A DNA stretch of 64,000 bases from Usitatibacter rugosus (GTDB lineage Bacteria > Pseudomonadota > Gammaproteobacteria > Burkholderiales > Usitatibacteraceae). The notes beneath the pieces are model-generated. The model saw only the letters and a program-made list of their open reading frames with translations. It did no database searches and was not told the DNA's origin. Shown here in pieces: positions 49,736 through 58,183 of the stretch. Position numbers and translations under genes: made by a program. The stretch lies in the NCBI RefSeq assembly GCF_013003965.1, contig NZ_CP053069.1, forward strand, positions 1,147,419-1,211,418. The letters are read 5' to 3'. Each line of letters starts with the position of its first letter. Position 1 is the stretch's first letter.

Positions 49736-50164
49736 TCAGCCTTCGGCCTTGACGGCCATCAGGGACCGCGACTTTTCCGCGTGCGCCGCGACGATGCAGT
49801 TGTCGCGCTGGAAGCCGGTCACGAGGAAGCACTTGGAGCGGTCGACGTCGAATCTCGAGGCGATGCGGGCGAGCATCGCTTCGCGCGAGGCCCGGAACGT
49901 ACCTTTGTAGCGGGCGTCGAGCTCGGCCAGCATCACGCGCTCGCTGGCGACGTTCTCCGCGCGGCAGACGTGGCTGTCGGGACCGCGGAGCGATCCGCAG
50001 GCGAGCTGCAGGTCGCTGGTCTCGGCCGTGATGGCGCGCTTGAGGGCGACGTAGTTCTCGGTGGTCATGAGCGAGGGCGTGGAGACGACAGTGGCGCCGA
50101 TGCCGACGGTGGTGGCCGCGGTCAGCGCGGTGGTCAGCAGGACCATCAGGTGGATCTTCTTCAT
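49736..50164 (-). CDS. Small exported protein, paralogue of 48107-48544
   Basis: A 142-residue exported protein (signal region residues 1-25). The mature part has QLACGSLRGPDSHVCRAENVASERVMLAELDARYKGTF and SKCFLVTGFQRDNCIVAAHAEKSRSL, the same cysteine spacing and AELxARYxGT block as the protein on the other side of ctaA. GGAGCGAAC precedes the ATG. It converges on the end of ctaA with a 4-base gap. The two paralogues point towards or away from ctaA on the opposite strand, so transcripts of one may be antisense to it. Confidence 0.65.
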   Translation of the reverse strand: MKKIHLMVLLTTALTAATTVGIGATVVSTPSLMTTENYVALKRAITAETSDLQLACGSLRGPDSHVCRAENVASERVMLAELDARYKGTFRASREAMLARIASRFDVDRSKCFLVTGFQRDNCIVAAHAEKSRSLMAVKAEG

Positions 50165-50296
50165 GTTCGCTCCGGACTGGCTCATGGGACTGAGCCATGG
50201 TCGAAGGAATGCGCCTTCAACTCTGTCGGAGTGGTTTTCCCGCGGGGCCGGACGCACACGGAATGGCGCGTCGGAATCGTCCTACTTGGCGGGAAG

Positions 50297-51070
50297 TTAT
50301 TGCGTCGCGGTGATGCCGCCGTCCAGGTAGAGCACCTGGCCGGTGACGAAATCGGAGGCCGGAGCGCAGAAATAGAGGGCGGCGGCGGCGATGTCGCGCG
50401 GCTCGCCCACGCGCCCGAGCGGGATGCGCGCGAGGAGGGCCTCCCAGCGGCCCGGATCGGACTGCCACTTCTTCGCCGCCTCGGTCAGCACGACGGTGGG
50501 CGCGACGCCGTTCACGGTGATGCCGTGCTGGGCGAGCTCCACGGCGTGCTGCTTCACCAGCATCACGAGGGCGCCCTTGGTGGCGCAGTACGCGGAGTAG
50601 CCGTAGCCCTTCATGCCGAGCATCGATCGCACGGAGAGCAGGTGCACTTGCTTGCCGCCGCGGCCGCCGGCCACCTGGTGCTTCGCTGCCGCCTGCGCGA
50701 AGAACATCGCCGAGCGCAGGTTGGTGCGGTAGATCTCGTCGAAGGTCTCTTCGGTGACTTCCGCCACCTTCTGCTCGCGGTTCTTGCCGACGCAGTTGGC
50801 GAGGATGTCGAAGCGGCCGAATTCGGAGGCGACGGCGTCGGTGGCTTTCCGGATGCTGTCGACGCTTTCGGCGTCCACTTCGAGGCCGATGGCCTTGTGG
50901 CCCTTCGCGGTGAGCTCTTTCGCCAGGGCCTTGGCCTTGTCCGCGCTGCGACCCGCGATGGCGACGCTGGCACCCGCTTCCGCGAGCATTTCCGCCACCG
51001 CGCCGCCCAGGCCGCCGTAGCCGCCCGGCACGAAGGCCACCTTGTCCTTGAGGTCGAAGAGCTCTTTCAT
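50297..51070 (-). CDS. SDR family oxidoreductase (catabolic locus)
   Basis: A 257-residue short-chain dehydrogenase. The cofactor loop is GGYGGLGG with a Pro before it in place of the usual Thr (VPGGYGG), followed by AGRSADKA, ANCVGKN (NNAG position altered), SVRSML (catalytic Ser region) and YCATK (YxxxK). It ends with the family tail FVTGQVLYLDGG. It is the last minus-strand gene of the sugar/polyol locus, separated from the next SDR by a palindrome. Substrate unknown; an oxidised sugar acid or ketose is plausible from context. Confidence 0.85.
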   Translation of the reverse strand: MKELFDLKDKVAFVPGGYGGLGGAVAEMLAEAGASVAIAGRSADKAKALAKELTAKGHKAIGLEVDAESVDSIRKATDAVASEFGRFDILANCVGKNREQKVAEVTEETFDEIYRTNLRSAMFFAQAAAKHQVAGGRGGKQVHLLSVRSMLGMKGYGYSAYCATKGALVMLVKQHAVELAQHGITVNGVAPTVVLTEAAKKWQSDPGRWEALLARIPLGRVGEPRDIAAAALYFCAPASDFVTGQVLYLDGGITATQ

Positions 51071-51084
51071 GGGATCGGTTTTAG

Positions 51085-51136
51085 ATTAATTGGGGTCAGA
51101 CTCCCATTACGAAATGGGAGTCTGACCCCCATTAAT
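51085..51136. repeat. Palindrome with GGGGTCAGACTCCC core
   Basis: A 52-base inverted repeat (ATTAAT ends, one mismatch) that occupies almost the whole gap between two SDR genes and ends on the stop codon of the upstream one. The core is the same as at 8865-8940 and 51886-52044. In RNA it forms a long hairpin that could terminate, attenuate or stabilise the transcript. Confidence 0.9.
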
Positions 51137-51876
51137 CAGTCCATCTGGAGGCCGCCGTTCACGTCGACGATCTCCCCGGTGATGAAGCCGGCCAGGGGAG
51201 AGGCGAGGAAGCGCACGGCGTGGGCGAATTCGTCCGGCTCGCAGAAGCGGCCGACCGGGATCTGCGACAGGAGCTGGCGGCGCTGCGAGTCGTTCAGGCC
51301 CTCGGTGATCATCGGCGTCTTTACGTAGGCGGGCGAGATCCCGTTCACGGTGACGCCGTGGGCCGCCGCTTCCCGCGCGAGGGAGAAGGTGAGCGAGGTC
51401 ATGGCGCCCTTGGAGGTGGAGTACGCCGTGCCCGCGGTGAGGCCGCCGGTCTTGGCGGCGAGGGAGCACACATTGATGATGCGGCCCCAGCCGCGTGCCT
51501 TCATGCCCGGGAGCACGGCTCGCGACCAGTAGAACGCGCCGTCGAGGTTGATCGACATCACGCGGCGCCATTCGCTGTCCGAGGTCTGCTCGGCCTTGTC
51601 GTTCGAGAGCACGCCGGCGTTGTTCACCAGGATGTCCACCGGCCCCAGCTCGCCTTCGATGCGCTGGAACGCCGTCTTCACGCTCATCGAATCCGCGATG
51701 TCGCAGGCGACGCCGAGCGTCTTGCCGCGGAGGAACCGCGCGAGGTTGTCCAGCCGCAGCGCGTCGATGTCGACCAGCGCCACCTGCGCGCCGTCCTCGA
51801 GCAGGAACTTCGCTGCCGCCGTGCCCATCGTGCCCGCCGCGCCCGTAACAACCGCGGTCTTTCCAGTAAGTGTCAT
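51136..51876 (-). CDS. SDR family oxidoreductase, FabG-like
   Basis: A 246-residue classical short-chain dehydrogenase. TGAAGTMG cofactor loop, DIDA acidic NAD-type selector, NNAGV, the catalytic serine in VCSLAAKTG, and YSTSK. The tail is ITGEIVDVNGG. It is likely NAD-dependent and, in this locus, may oxidise a polyol or sugar intermediate. Its stop codon touches one palindromic repeat and its start is ten bases from another repeat cluster. Confidence 0.88.
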   Translation of the reverse strand: MTLTGKTAVVTGAAGTMGTAAAKFLLEDGAQVALVDIDALRLDNLARFLRGKTLGVACDIADSMSVKTAFQRIEGELGPVDILVNNAGVLSNDKAEQTSDSEWRRVMSINLDGAFYWSRAVLPGMKARGWGRIINVCSLAAKTGGLTAGTAYSTSKGAMTSLTFSLAREAAAHGVTVNGISPAYVKTPMITEGLNDSQRRQLLSQIPVGRFCEPDEFAHAVRFLASPLAGFITGEIVDVNGGLQMD

Positions 51877-51885
51877 GAATTAACT

Positions 51886-52044
51886 GGGGTCAGACTCCCA
51901 TTTCGAAACGGGGGTCAGACTCCCTTTCTTTGTCGCGTTCGTTGAGTGTTGGGGTGGATGTCGATGTCGTGTTGGGTCCTGCCGCTCCTATTTTGCTTCG
52001 AAAATGGGAGTCTGACCCCAGTTTCGAAATGGGAGTCTGACCCC
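51886..52044. repeat. Cluster of four GGGGTCAGAC repeats, two in each orientation
   Basis: GGGGTCAGACTCCC at 51886-51899 and again at 51911-51924, then the reverse complement at 52006-52019 and 52031-52044, with a unique 80-base middle. The outer arms pair as one long stem. It fills the gap between livH and the SDR gene. The layout looks like a miniature mobile unit of paired REP elements with inserted DNA. Confidence 0.9.
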
Positions 52045-52046
52045 AA

Positions 52047-52949
52047 TTAATTGTCCAGGGCGCTCTTCTTGCCGAAGAGGCCGCGGGCGCGGAAGGTGAC
52101 GACGAGGATGAAGAGGATGTACATGGAGAGCAGCGACCACTCGGAGGCATAGGCGCCGGTGAGGCCGACCACCAGGCCCACCATGAGGCCCGCGACGACC
52201 GCGCCCCAGAAGCTGCCGACGCCGCCCAGCACGATGATGAGGAAGGCGGGCACCACGGCATCCACGCCGACGTGCGGGCGGATGCCCCAGATCGGCGCCA
52301 TCACGATGCCGGCGATCGCCGCCAGCGCCGTGCCGAGCGCGAAGACGCCCGTGCGCAGCTTCGCGAGGTCGTAGCCGAGGGCGCGCACCATCTCGCCGTC
52401 GTGCGCCCCGGCCTTGATGATCGCGCCGTACTTGGTCTTCTCGATCAGCAGCCACAGCATCACGATCAGCGCCATCGCCGCGGCGCACGCGAAGAAGCGG
52501 TACTTCGCATAGATGAGGTCGCCCAGCAGCACCGCGCCGCTGATCGACTCGGGCACCAGCAGCGTCTTCTCCTGCGAGCCCCAGGTGACGCGGATCATCT
52601 CCTCGATCACCAGCGCCGCGCCGAACGTGAGCAGGAGCCCATAGAGCGGATCCTTGCCGTACGTGCGACGCATGCACAGCTCCAGCAGCATGCCGAAGAG
52701 CCCGACGGCCACCGGAGCGAGTGCAAGCACCAGCGCATAACGCACGCCGAGCGGGAGCCCCGCGAAGGGGCTCCAGCCCATCATCGTGAACGCGACGTAC
52801 GCGCCGAGCGCAAAGAGCGAGCCGTGCGCGAGGTTGATCACCTCCATCACGCCCACGATGAGCATGAACCCCAGGGCGATCAACGCAAACAGCAGCCCCA
52901 GGGACAGCCCGTTCAGCAGGTGCGGCAGGAGGTTGGCGACAAAATCCAC
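52047..52949 (-). CDS. livH: Branched-chain-type ABC permease LivH
   Basis: A 300-residue inner-membrane permease with about eight to nine helices. Signatures: LSLGLLFALIALGFMLIVGVMEVINLAHGSLFALGAY at the N-terminus and the coupling motif region RALGYDLAKLRTGVFALGTALAAIAGI. It forms the channel with LivM, here encoded on the opposite strand. It directly abuts the binding protein gene with no spacer. The transported compound in this locus is probably a sugar or polyol rather than an amino acid, judging by neighbours. Confidence 0.9.
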   Translation of the reverse strand: MDFVANLLPHLLNGLSLGLLFALIALGFMLIVGVMEVINLAHGSLFALGAYVAFTMMGWSPFAGLPLGVRYALVLALAPVAVGLFGMLLELCMRRTYGKDPLYGLLLTFGAALVIEEMIRVTWGSQEKTLLVPESISGAVLLGDLIYAKYRFFACAAAMALIVMLWLLIEKTKYGAIIKAGAHDGEMVRALGYDLAKLRTGVFALGTALAAIAGIVMAPIWGIRPHVGVDAVVPAFLIIVLGGVGSFWGAVVAGLMVGLVVGLTGAYASEWSLLSMYILFILVVTFRARGLFGKKSALDN

Positions 52950-54230
52950 CTACACCTCGTACGTCGGCGTCGCTTCGTACGTCTCCAGCTTGCAGGCGCC
53001 GGCGGCATCCTTGTCCTCGGCTTCCTGCGGTGTGGCCGCCGTGAGGATCTTGAAGATGTCGTCCTTCTCCGCGGGCTGGTCGTTGTACGTGGCCATGTAG
53101 ATCGTCTGCTGCATCTGGTGCGTGGCCGGGTTCATGTATGCGTCGTACGTCTGCATGCGGTCCTTGGCGCTCACCTTCAGGTTCTCGAGCTCCTTGATCA
53201 CCTTGATGTTGTTCGTCGATCCCGCACGCTCCACGGCCCGCAGCAGCTCGCGCGTCGCCATGTAGCCGTTGTAGTAGACGTTGCCCGGCACCTTGATCTG
53301 CACGCCCGGGTAGGCCTTCTGGTACTTCTCGACGAATTCCTTCACGCCCGGCAGGTCGAGGCGGTAGTACCAGTTGGTTCCGAACACGCCGAAGATGTCC
53401 TCGGGGCCGAGGCCGTACACATCCGGCCAATCCTGCTGGTTGTTGATGAAGGCGAAGCTCTTGTTGAGCTTCAACTGCACGACCTGCTTGCGAAGCGCCT
53501 TGATGTCGTCGCCGCCAACCGCCGCGGCCACCACGTTCGGCTTGATCTGCTGCAGCTTGAGGAGGTAGGCGCTGAAGTCGCGCGTGTTCTGCGGGATCAG
53601 CAGCTCCTCCACGATCTTGCCGCCGTTCGCCTCGACGATGGCACGCGTGGCCTTCGACGTGTTGTGGCCCCACACGTAGTCGTTGGTGAGCAGCACCCAG
53701 TTCTTGCCGTTCACCTTCATCGCGTTCTTCACGATGGCGTGGGCGAAGTTGGTGCCGTTGCCGTCCCAGACGAACTTGGTGCGGTGGCAGTCCTTGCCGG
53801 CTTCGGTGGGCGAGCTGGAGTTGGTGTTCAGGAACACGCAGCCGTACTTCTGCGCGACCTGCGAGATGGCGTTGGCCACGCCGGAGTGCAGGGCGCCCAC
53901 GAGGAAGGCGCATTCGTTGCGCGTGATCATGCGCTCGGCGACGCGCGAGCCCGTGGCCGGCGTCGTCTCCGTGTCCATGTGCAGCGCTTCGATCGTGCGG
54001 CCCAGGACACCGCCCTTCTCGTTGAACTCCTTGATGGCCATCATCGCGCCGAGGCGCTCCTCGCCACCGGAGGCTCCGTACTGGCCGGAGGCGTCCATGG
54101 TGAGGCCGATCACGAGGGGCTTCTTCGTCGCGGCTTGCGCCCAGGCGCGGTTCACGGCCCAGGGGCCCATGAACGTGGTGGCGGATCCGGCGGCTATCGC
54201 TTGCAGCAGGCTTCTGCGGTGCTTGTTCAT
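52950..54230 (-). CDS. ABC transporter substrate-binding protein, Tat-exported
   Basis: A 426-residue periplasmic binding protein of the Leu/Ile/Val family (Peripla_BP_6). The N-terminus HRRSLLQAIAAGSATTF is a twin-arginine signal. The body has VIGLTMDASGQYGASGGEERLGAM, NEKGGVLGRTIE, NECAFLVGALHSG, WVLLTNDYVWG and NVVAAAVGGDDI, all normal LivK/urea-binding-type blocks. Tat export suggests it is folded in the cytoplasm. Its stop and the livH start are adjacent, so the two are cotranscribed. A 39-base inverted repeat lies just upstream. Confidence 0.9.
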   Translation of the reverse strand: MNKHRRSLLQAIAAGSATTFMGPWAVNRAWAQAATKKPLVIGLTMDASGQYGASGGEERLGAMMAIKEFNEKGGVLGRTIEALHMDTETTPATGSRVAERMITRNECAFLVGALHSGVANAISQVAQKYGCVFLNTNSSSPTEAGKDCHRTKFVWDGNGTNFAHAIVKNAMKVNGKNWVLLTNDYVWGHNTSKATRAIVEANGGKIVEELLIPQNTRDFSAYLLKLQQIKPNVVAAAVGGDDIKALRKQVVQLKLNKSFAFINNQQDWPDVYGLGPEDIFGVFGTNWYYRLDLPGVKEFVEKYQKAYPGVQIKVPGNVYYNGYMATRELLRAVERAGSTNNIKVIKELENLKVSAKDRMQTYDAYMNPATHQMQQTIYMATYNDQPAEKDDIFKILTAATPQEAEDKDAAGACKLETYEATPTYEV

Positions 54231-54272
54231 GGATGTGTCCTCCGTCTTGGTTTTAGAAAACTAGGGCGGGTT

Positions 54273-54402
54273 GAACCACGGAGGACACGGAGGACGCGGA
54301 GGAAAAGCAAAAGAGCGTCATGGGCAGTGATCGGGCAAACATCGCGGTCCACCCTGAATTGCCTTTGCTTTTCCTCCGTGTCCTCCGTGTCCTCCGTGGT
54401 TC
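54273..54402. repeat. Inverted repeat of CTCCGTGTCC-type units
   Basis: Arms 54273-54311 and 54364-54402 are reverse complements over 39 bases with one mismatch, around a 52-base spacer. Each arm is made of tandem ACGGAGGAC units ending in AAAAGCAAA. No coding frame uses it. It separates the dehydrogenase gene from the binding protein gene and is a different family from the GGGGTCAGAC palindromes. Confidence 0.88.
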
Positions 54403-54414
54403 CATTGCTTTTCT

Positions 54415-55320
54415 TTATTTCTTTTTCACGATCTGGAGCGAGTTCAGCTTTTCCTGGGCTTCGATCATCGAGGGAACCATCTTGTCGCCAAGGCCCAGCG
54501 CCACGGCGAGCTCGAACGATTGGTGCACCGCCTCGCCCACGAACGAGGCGATGGGCAGGCTCTCCGCGAGGTGCGTGTAGTAGCGCATGTCCTTCGCGCC
54601 GTTCACGATCGCGAACTTCATCTTGGTGAGGTCGCCTTCGACCGCGCCGCCGGCCATCATCTGGAAGATGGGCGAGTTGAGCGCGCCCATCGAGACCACC
54701 TTGAAGAGCATGTCGGTCTTCACCCCCGCCTTGGCGGCGACGGCGAAGGCTTCGGCGATCGAGGCCACGATCGTCATCGCCATGAAGTTGTTGATGAGCT
54801 TCAGCGTGTGGCCGGCGCCCGGGGGGCCGACGTGGAAGATGTTCTCGCAGAACGCGGCGAGCACCGGCTTCACCTTCGCGAAGTCGTCGTCGGAGGCGCC
54901 CACCATTGTGTTGAGGCGGCCTTCCTCGGCTTCCTTCGGCGTGCGGGCGAGCGGGCAGTCGACGAGCGTCGCACCCTTGGCTTTCAACGCCTCGCGCAGC
55001 TCCGCCGTGGAGCCGGGTTCCGCGGTGGAGGTCTCGATCACGACGAGGCCCTTCTTCGCGGCCGAGAGCACGCCCTCGGGGCCGAGGATCACGTCTTCCA
55101 CTTGAGGGGAGCCGGTGACGCAGATGATCACGAAGTCGGAATTCGCGGCCACCTCGGCGTGCGTCTTCGCTTCCTTGGCGCCCGAGGCGAGCAGGTCCGC
55201 GGCCTTCTCGCGGTTCTTGTTGACCTTGAGCGTGACGGGGAAGCCCTTGGCGAGCAGGTTCTTCACCATGCCGTGGCCCATCATGCCGACGCCTATGAAT
55301 CCGATGCGGGGATTGCTCAT
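54415..55320 (-). CDS. NAD(P)-dependent beta-hydroxyacid dehydrogenase
   Basis: A 301-residue enzyme of the 3-hydroxyisobutyrate/tartronate-semialdehyde reductase family. The Rossmann motif is GFIGVGMMGHGM, the substrate motif is ETSTAEPGST, and GPPGAGHTLKLINNFM carries the catalytic lysine. It is coupled to the iolC-type gene by ATGA. In inositol-like catabolism such enzymes reduce or oxidise a short hydroxyacid semialdehyde; the exact step is not shown by sequence. Confidence 0.88.
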   Translation of the reverse strand: MSNPRIGFIGVGMMGHGMVKNLLAKGFPVTLKVNKNREKAADLLASGAKEAKTHAEVAANSDFVIICVTGSPQVEDVILGPEGVLSAAKKGLVVIETSTAEPGSTAELREALKAKGATLVDCPLARTPKEAEEGRLNTMVGASDDDFAKVKPVLAAFCENIFHVGPPGAGHTLKLINNFMAMTIVASIAEAFAVAAKAGVKTDMLFKVVSMGALNSPIFQMMAGGAVEGDLTKMKFAIVNGAKDMRYYTHLAESLPIASFVGEAVHQSFELAVALGLGDKMVPSMIEAQEKLNSLQIVKKK

Positions 55321-57263
55321 GCGATTTTCTCCTTGCCGGCCGGGGCTCGTGCAACGGCTGCTGCCGCTGCCTCCCAGCTCGCGATGATGTCTTCGTAGCG
55401 GTGCGCCACGTCTTCGATGACCTGCTCGTCGTTCCAGCGCCCGGCGAACCAGTGCTCGGCCGCCGGCGCGAAGATGGATCGGCCCACGGCGAAGCCGCGG
55501 ACCCACGGGCTCTTCACCGCGGCGGCGAAGCTCTCGCCCAGGTGCTGCGCCGAGGCTTCCATGCCGAGCACCAGGATGCCGCGGCACAGGGGATCGTTTT
55601 TCGAGATGAGCTTGTCGACGGCTTTCCAGTCGGCGCCGTCGACGCTGGGCGGAAGCTTCCACCAGTCCGGACGGATGCCGGCTGCATAGATCGCCTCCAG
55701 CGCTCGCGCCACCGGATGCTTGCTCGCGGGCACGCGCGTGGGCGGAATGATCTCGAGCAGCAACTCGCGCCCCGTTTCCGCGCAGGCGCGTGCAGCGACG
55801 CGCATCTGCTCCATCTGGAGATCGCACAATTCCTGCGGATCGTCCGGGTGATAGAACACCAGGCACTTCACGACGTGTTCGGCAGGCCAGGTGCGCAATT
55901 GAAGGCCCAGCGAGCCGCCCGCTTCGAAGGCGAGCGGGATGGATCCCGGCAGCTCCACCGGCCGCGCGACCCAATGGCCCGCGGCGGTGAGGCGCGGCAG
56001 GATCGCTTCGCAATAGCGGTCGTCGACGATCACGCCGCCGCCGGGATGGCGCGAGGCGCAGCGCAGGAACGCATCGCACACCAGCGCCTTGAAGGCCGCG
56101 ATGCGATCTCCGGGCGCGCCATCCGTCCCGGCGATCGTCTCGAGCTGCGAGCGGTGGTCGAACGCGAGGATGTAGAGCGGCGTATGGAGCGGCCGGCGCA
56201 CGCTGGCACGGTGCACGTGCTCCAGGTCGGCATCATCGCGAAGCCTCGGCGTGCTCGAGCCCTTGGTGAGGAAATGATGCAGCTCGATTTCCGTGGGCAT
56301 CGCCGGCGCGCATCCGTGGCGCGACACGACGATCGCCCCGCAGGCGTTGGCGTAGCGGCAACACGTTTCCAGCGGCTCATCGCGCAGCCAGCCGCGGAGG
56401 AACCCCGCCATGAAGGCATCGCCCGCGCCGAGGACGTTGAACACCTCGATGCGGAAGCCGGGCACCACCAGGCCTTGTTCGACGGCCTGAGGGATCGCGC
56501 CCTCGAAGCACACGCAGCCGTGCGGGCCGCGCTTCAGCACGAGGAGCGCCTGGGTGTGGCTGCGGACGTTGCGCAGCGCCGTGAGCACGTCCCCGCTCCC
56601 ACCCGCCACGCAGAATTCTTCCTCGGTGCCGACCACGAGGGTGCACGCGGGCAGCAGGCCCGTGATGCGCTCCGTGGCGGCCGCACTGGCCGCCGCGCGT
56701 TCGGCGCCGCCGGCGTGGCCGACGATGCCCCACAGCACCGGGCGATAGTCGATGTCGAGGATCACGCGGCCGCCCGACTCGCGGGCCGCATGCACCGTGC
56801 GCTCCACCGCGGCGTGCGTGGACGGCGTCGAGAGGTGCGTGCCCGAGATCAGCACCGCGCCGCAGCGGCGGATGAAGGCCGGATCGATGTCCGCCTCCAC
56901 GAGCCCCATGTCGGCGCAGTTGTCGCGATAGAAAAGGTGCGGGAAGTCGTCGCGGTCGCGGATGGCGAGGAACACGAGCGCGGTGAGGCGCTTGGGATCG
57001 GTCGCGACCTGCGAGACATCGACGCCTTCACGTTCCAGGGCCGCCCGGACGAAGCGTCCGTTCTGTTCGTCGCCCACGCGCGTGAGCATCGCGGGCCGCA
57101 ATCCCAGCCGTGCGGTACCCACCGCGGTGTTCGCGGGCGAGCCGCCGACGTAGCGCGCGAAGGTCGAGAGGCCCTCGAGGCTGGTGCCGATCTGCTCGCC
57201 GTAGAGATCCACCGCCGCGCGGCCGAGGCAGGCGAGGTCGAACTCGCGGGCGGTGCCGCTCAT
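55317..57263 (-). CDS. iolC: IolC-type sugar kinase fused to DUF2090 aldolase-like domain
   Basis: A 648-residue fusion. Residues 1-330 are a PfkB/ribokinase-family kinase (GRAAVDLYGEQIGTSLEG, GGSPANTAVGTARLG and the catalytic FNVLGAGDAFMAGFL), matching 5-dehydro-2-deoxygluconokinase of myo-inositol catabolism. Residues 340-640 are a DUF2090 domain (YILAFDHRSQLETIAG, VDDRYCEAIL, KCLVFYHPDD, ARGFAVGRSIF-like end), class I aldolase-like and proposed to split the phosphorylated product. The fusion is common in proteobacteria. ATGA overlaps join it to the regulator upstream and the dehydrogenase downstream. The inositol substrate is inferred; other iol genes are not in the window. Confidence 0.88.
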   Translation of the reverse strand: MSGTAREFDLACLGRAAVDLYGEQIGTSLEGLSTFARYVGGSPANTAVGTARLGLRPAMLTRVGDEQNGRFVRAALEREGVDVSQVATDPKRLTALVFLAIRDRDDFPHLFYRDNCADMGLVEADIDPAFIRRCGAVLISGTHLSTPSTHAAVERTVHAARESGGRVILDIDYRPVLWGIVGHAGGAERAAASAAATERITGLLPACTLVVGTEEEFCVAGGSGDVLTALRNVRSHTQALLVLKRGPHGCVCFEGAIPQAVEQGLVVPGFRIEVFNVLGAGDAFMAGFLRGWLRDEPLETCCRYANACGAIVVSRHGCAPAMPTEIELHHFLTKGSSTPRLRDDADLEHVHRASVRRPLHTPLYILAFDHRSQLETIAGTDGAPGDRIAAFKALVCDAFLRCASRHPGGGVIVDDRYCEAILPRLTAAGHWVARPVELPGSIPLAFEAGGSLGLQLRTWPAEHVVKCLVFYHPDDPQELCDLQMEQMRVAARACAETGRELLLEIIPPTRVPASKHPVARALEAIYAAGIRPDWWKLPPSVDGADWKAVDKLISKNDPLCRGILVLGMEASAQHLGESFAAAVKSPWVRGFAVGRSIFAPAAEHWFAGRWNDEQVIEDVAHRYEDIIASWEAAAAAVARAPAGKEKIA

Positions 57264-58123
57264 TTGCCGCGCCTCGCGGGACGCTTCGCCTTGGCGCGCG
57301 TCGTTCCCGTGAGGTGGTGGCCCACGCTCACCACCAGCGCCTGCGCGAGGCAGATGGGCTCGACCAGCGAGCGGAACGGGCGGTCGCTGTCGTCGCCGAG
57401 ATCGAAGGCCACGGTGGCGCTGCGTGCGAGCGGGCTCACGGCGCTGTCGGTGATCACCACTACGGGCACACCTCGGCGGTGTGCGTCGGCGGTGAGCTCG
57501 AGGACTTCGGGCGTGTAGTTGCGGAAGCTCACGGCGATCAGCGCATCTTCATCGCGAATCGCATGGACCTGCTCGCGAAGCATGCCGCCCACGCCGTCCA
57601 GCAGCGAGACGGGGAGCTCGAGCTGGCCCAGTGCATAAGAAAGGTAGCAGGCCACCGGAAAGGCACGGCGCTGCGCGAGAACGTGCGTGCAGCGCGCGCG
57701 GGAGATGATCGCCACCGCGTCGTCGAGGCGCTCGGCCGTCACGTGCTCTTCCAGGTGGGTGAGGTGCGCGATGGAGTCGGAAACGAAATCGTGCAGCACC
57801 GCCTTGGGCCGCGAGAGGTTCGGCTCGGCGCGGCGCATGGTGGCGATGCGCTCGCGGTAGCTGGAGCTTCGCTGCACCAGCTGCTCGCGGAAGATGCGCT
57901 GCATCTCCGAGTAGCCGCCGTAGCCCAGCGTCTGCGCGAAACGCACCATCGCGGAAGGTTGCACCTCGCATTTGCCCGCGGCCTCGGCGACCGTGTCCAG
58001 CGCGACATCGTGCGGGCGCTCGAGCGCGAACCTCGCGATGGCCTGCAGCTGGCGGGACAACGTGGGGAAACGCCGGCCGATCTCGGCACGGATCTCTTCG
58101 TAGTTCGCGGCGGGGTGGCTCAT
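57260..58123 (-). CDS. RpiR family transcriptional regulator
   Basis: A 287-residue regulator. The N-terminal HTH_6 domain (ALDTVAEAAGKCEVQPSAMVRFAQTLGYGGYSEMQRIFRE) is followed by a SIS sugar-phosphate-binding domain (HVLAQRRAFPVACYLSYAL, DALIAVSFRNYTPEVLELTADAHRRGVPVVVITDS). It is first in the minus-strand operon and divergent from livM, with a GAACAAACGTTC site in the 60-base gap. It probably represses the locus until a sugar-phosphate from the IolC pathway binds. Confidence 0.92.
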   Translation of the reverse strand: MSHPAANYEEIRAEIGRRFPTLSRQLQAIARFALERPHDVALDTVAEAAGKCEVQPSAMVRFAQTLGYGGYSEMQRIFREQLVQRSSSYRERIATMRRAEPNLSRPKAVLHDFVSDSIAHLTHLEEHVTAERLDDAVAIISRARCTHVLAQRRAFPVACYLSYALGQLELPVSLLDGVGGMLREQVHAIRDEDALIAVSFRNYTPEVLELTADAHRRGVPVVVITDSAVSPLARSATVAFDLGDDSDRPFRSLVEPICLAQALVVSVGHHLTGTTRAKAKRPARRGK

Positions 58124-58136
58124 GTCGAGGATATTA

Positions 58137-58148
58137 GAACAAACGTTC
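58137..58148. promoter_or_regulatory. Candidate RpiR operator, copy 1
   Basis: GAACAAACGTTC: GAAC and GTTC arms with a four-base centre, lying between the divergent rpiR and livM starts. The same 12-mer occurs at 61339-61350 and, with one change, at 61369-61380. Confidence 0.7.
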
Positions 58149-58183
58149 TTGCTTATTGCAACTTTGGAACGTATATTTAATTC

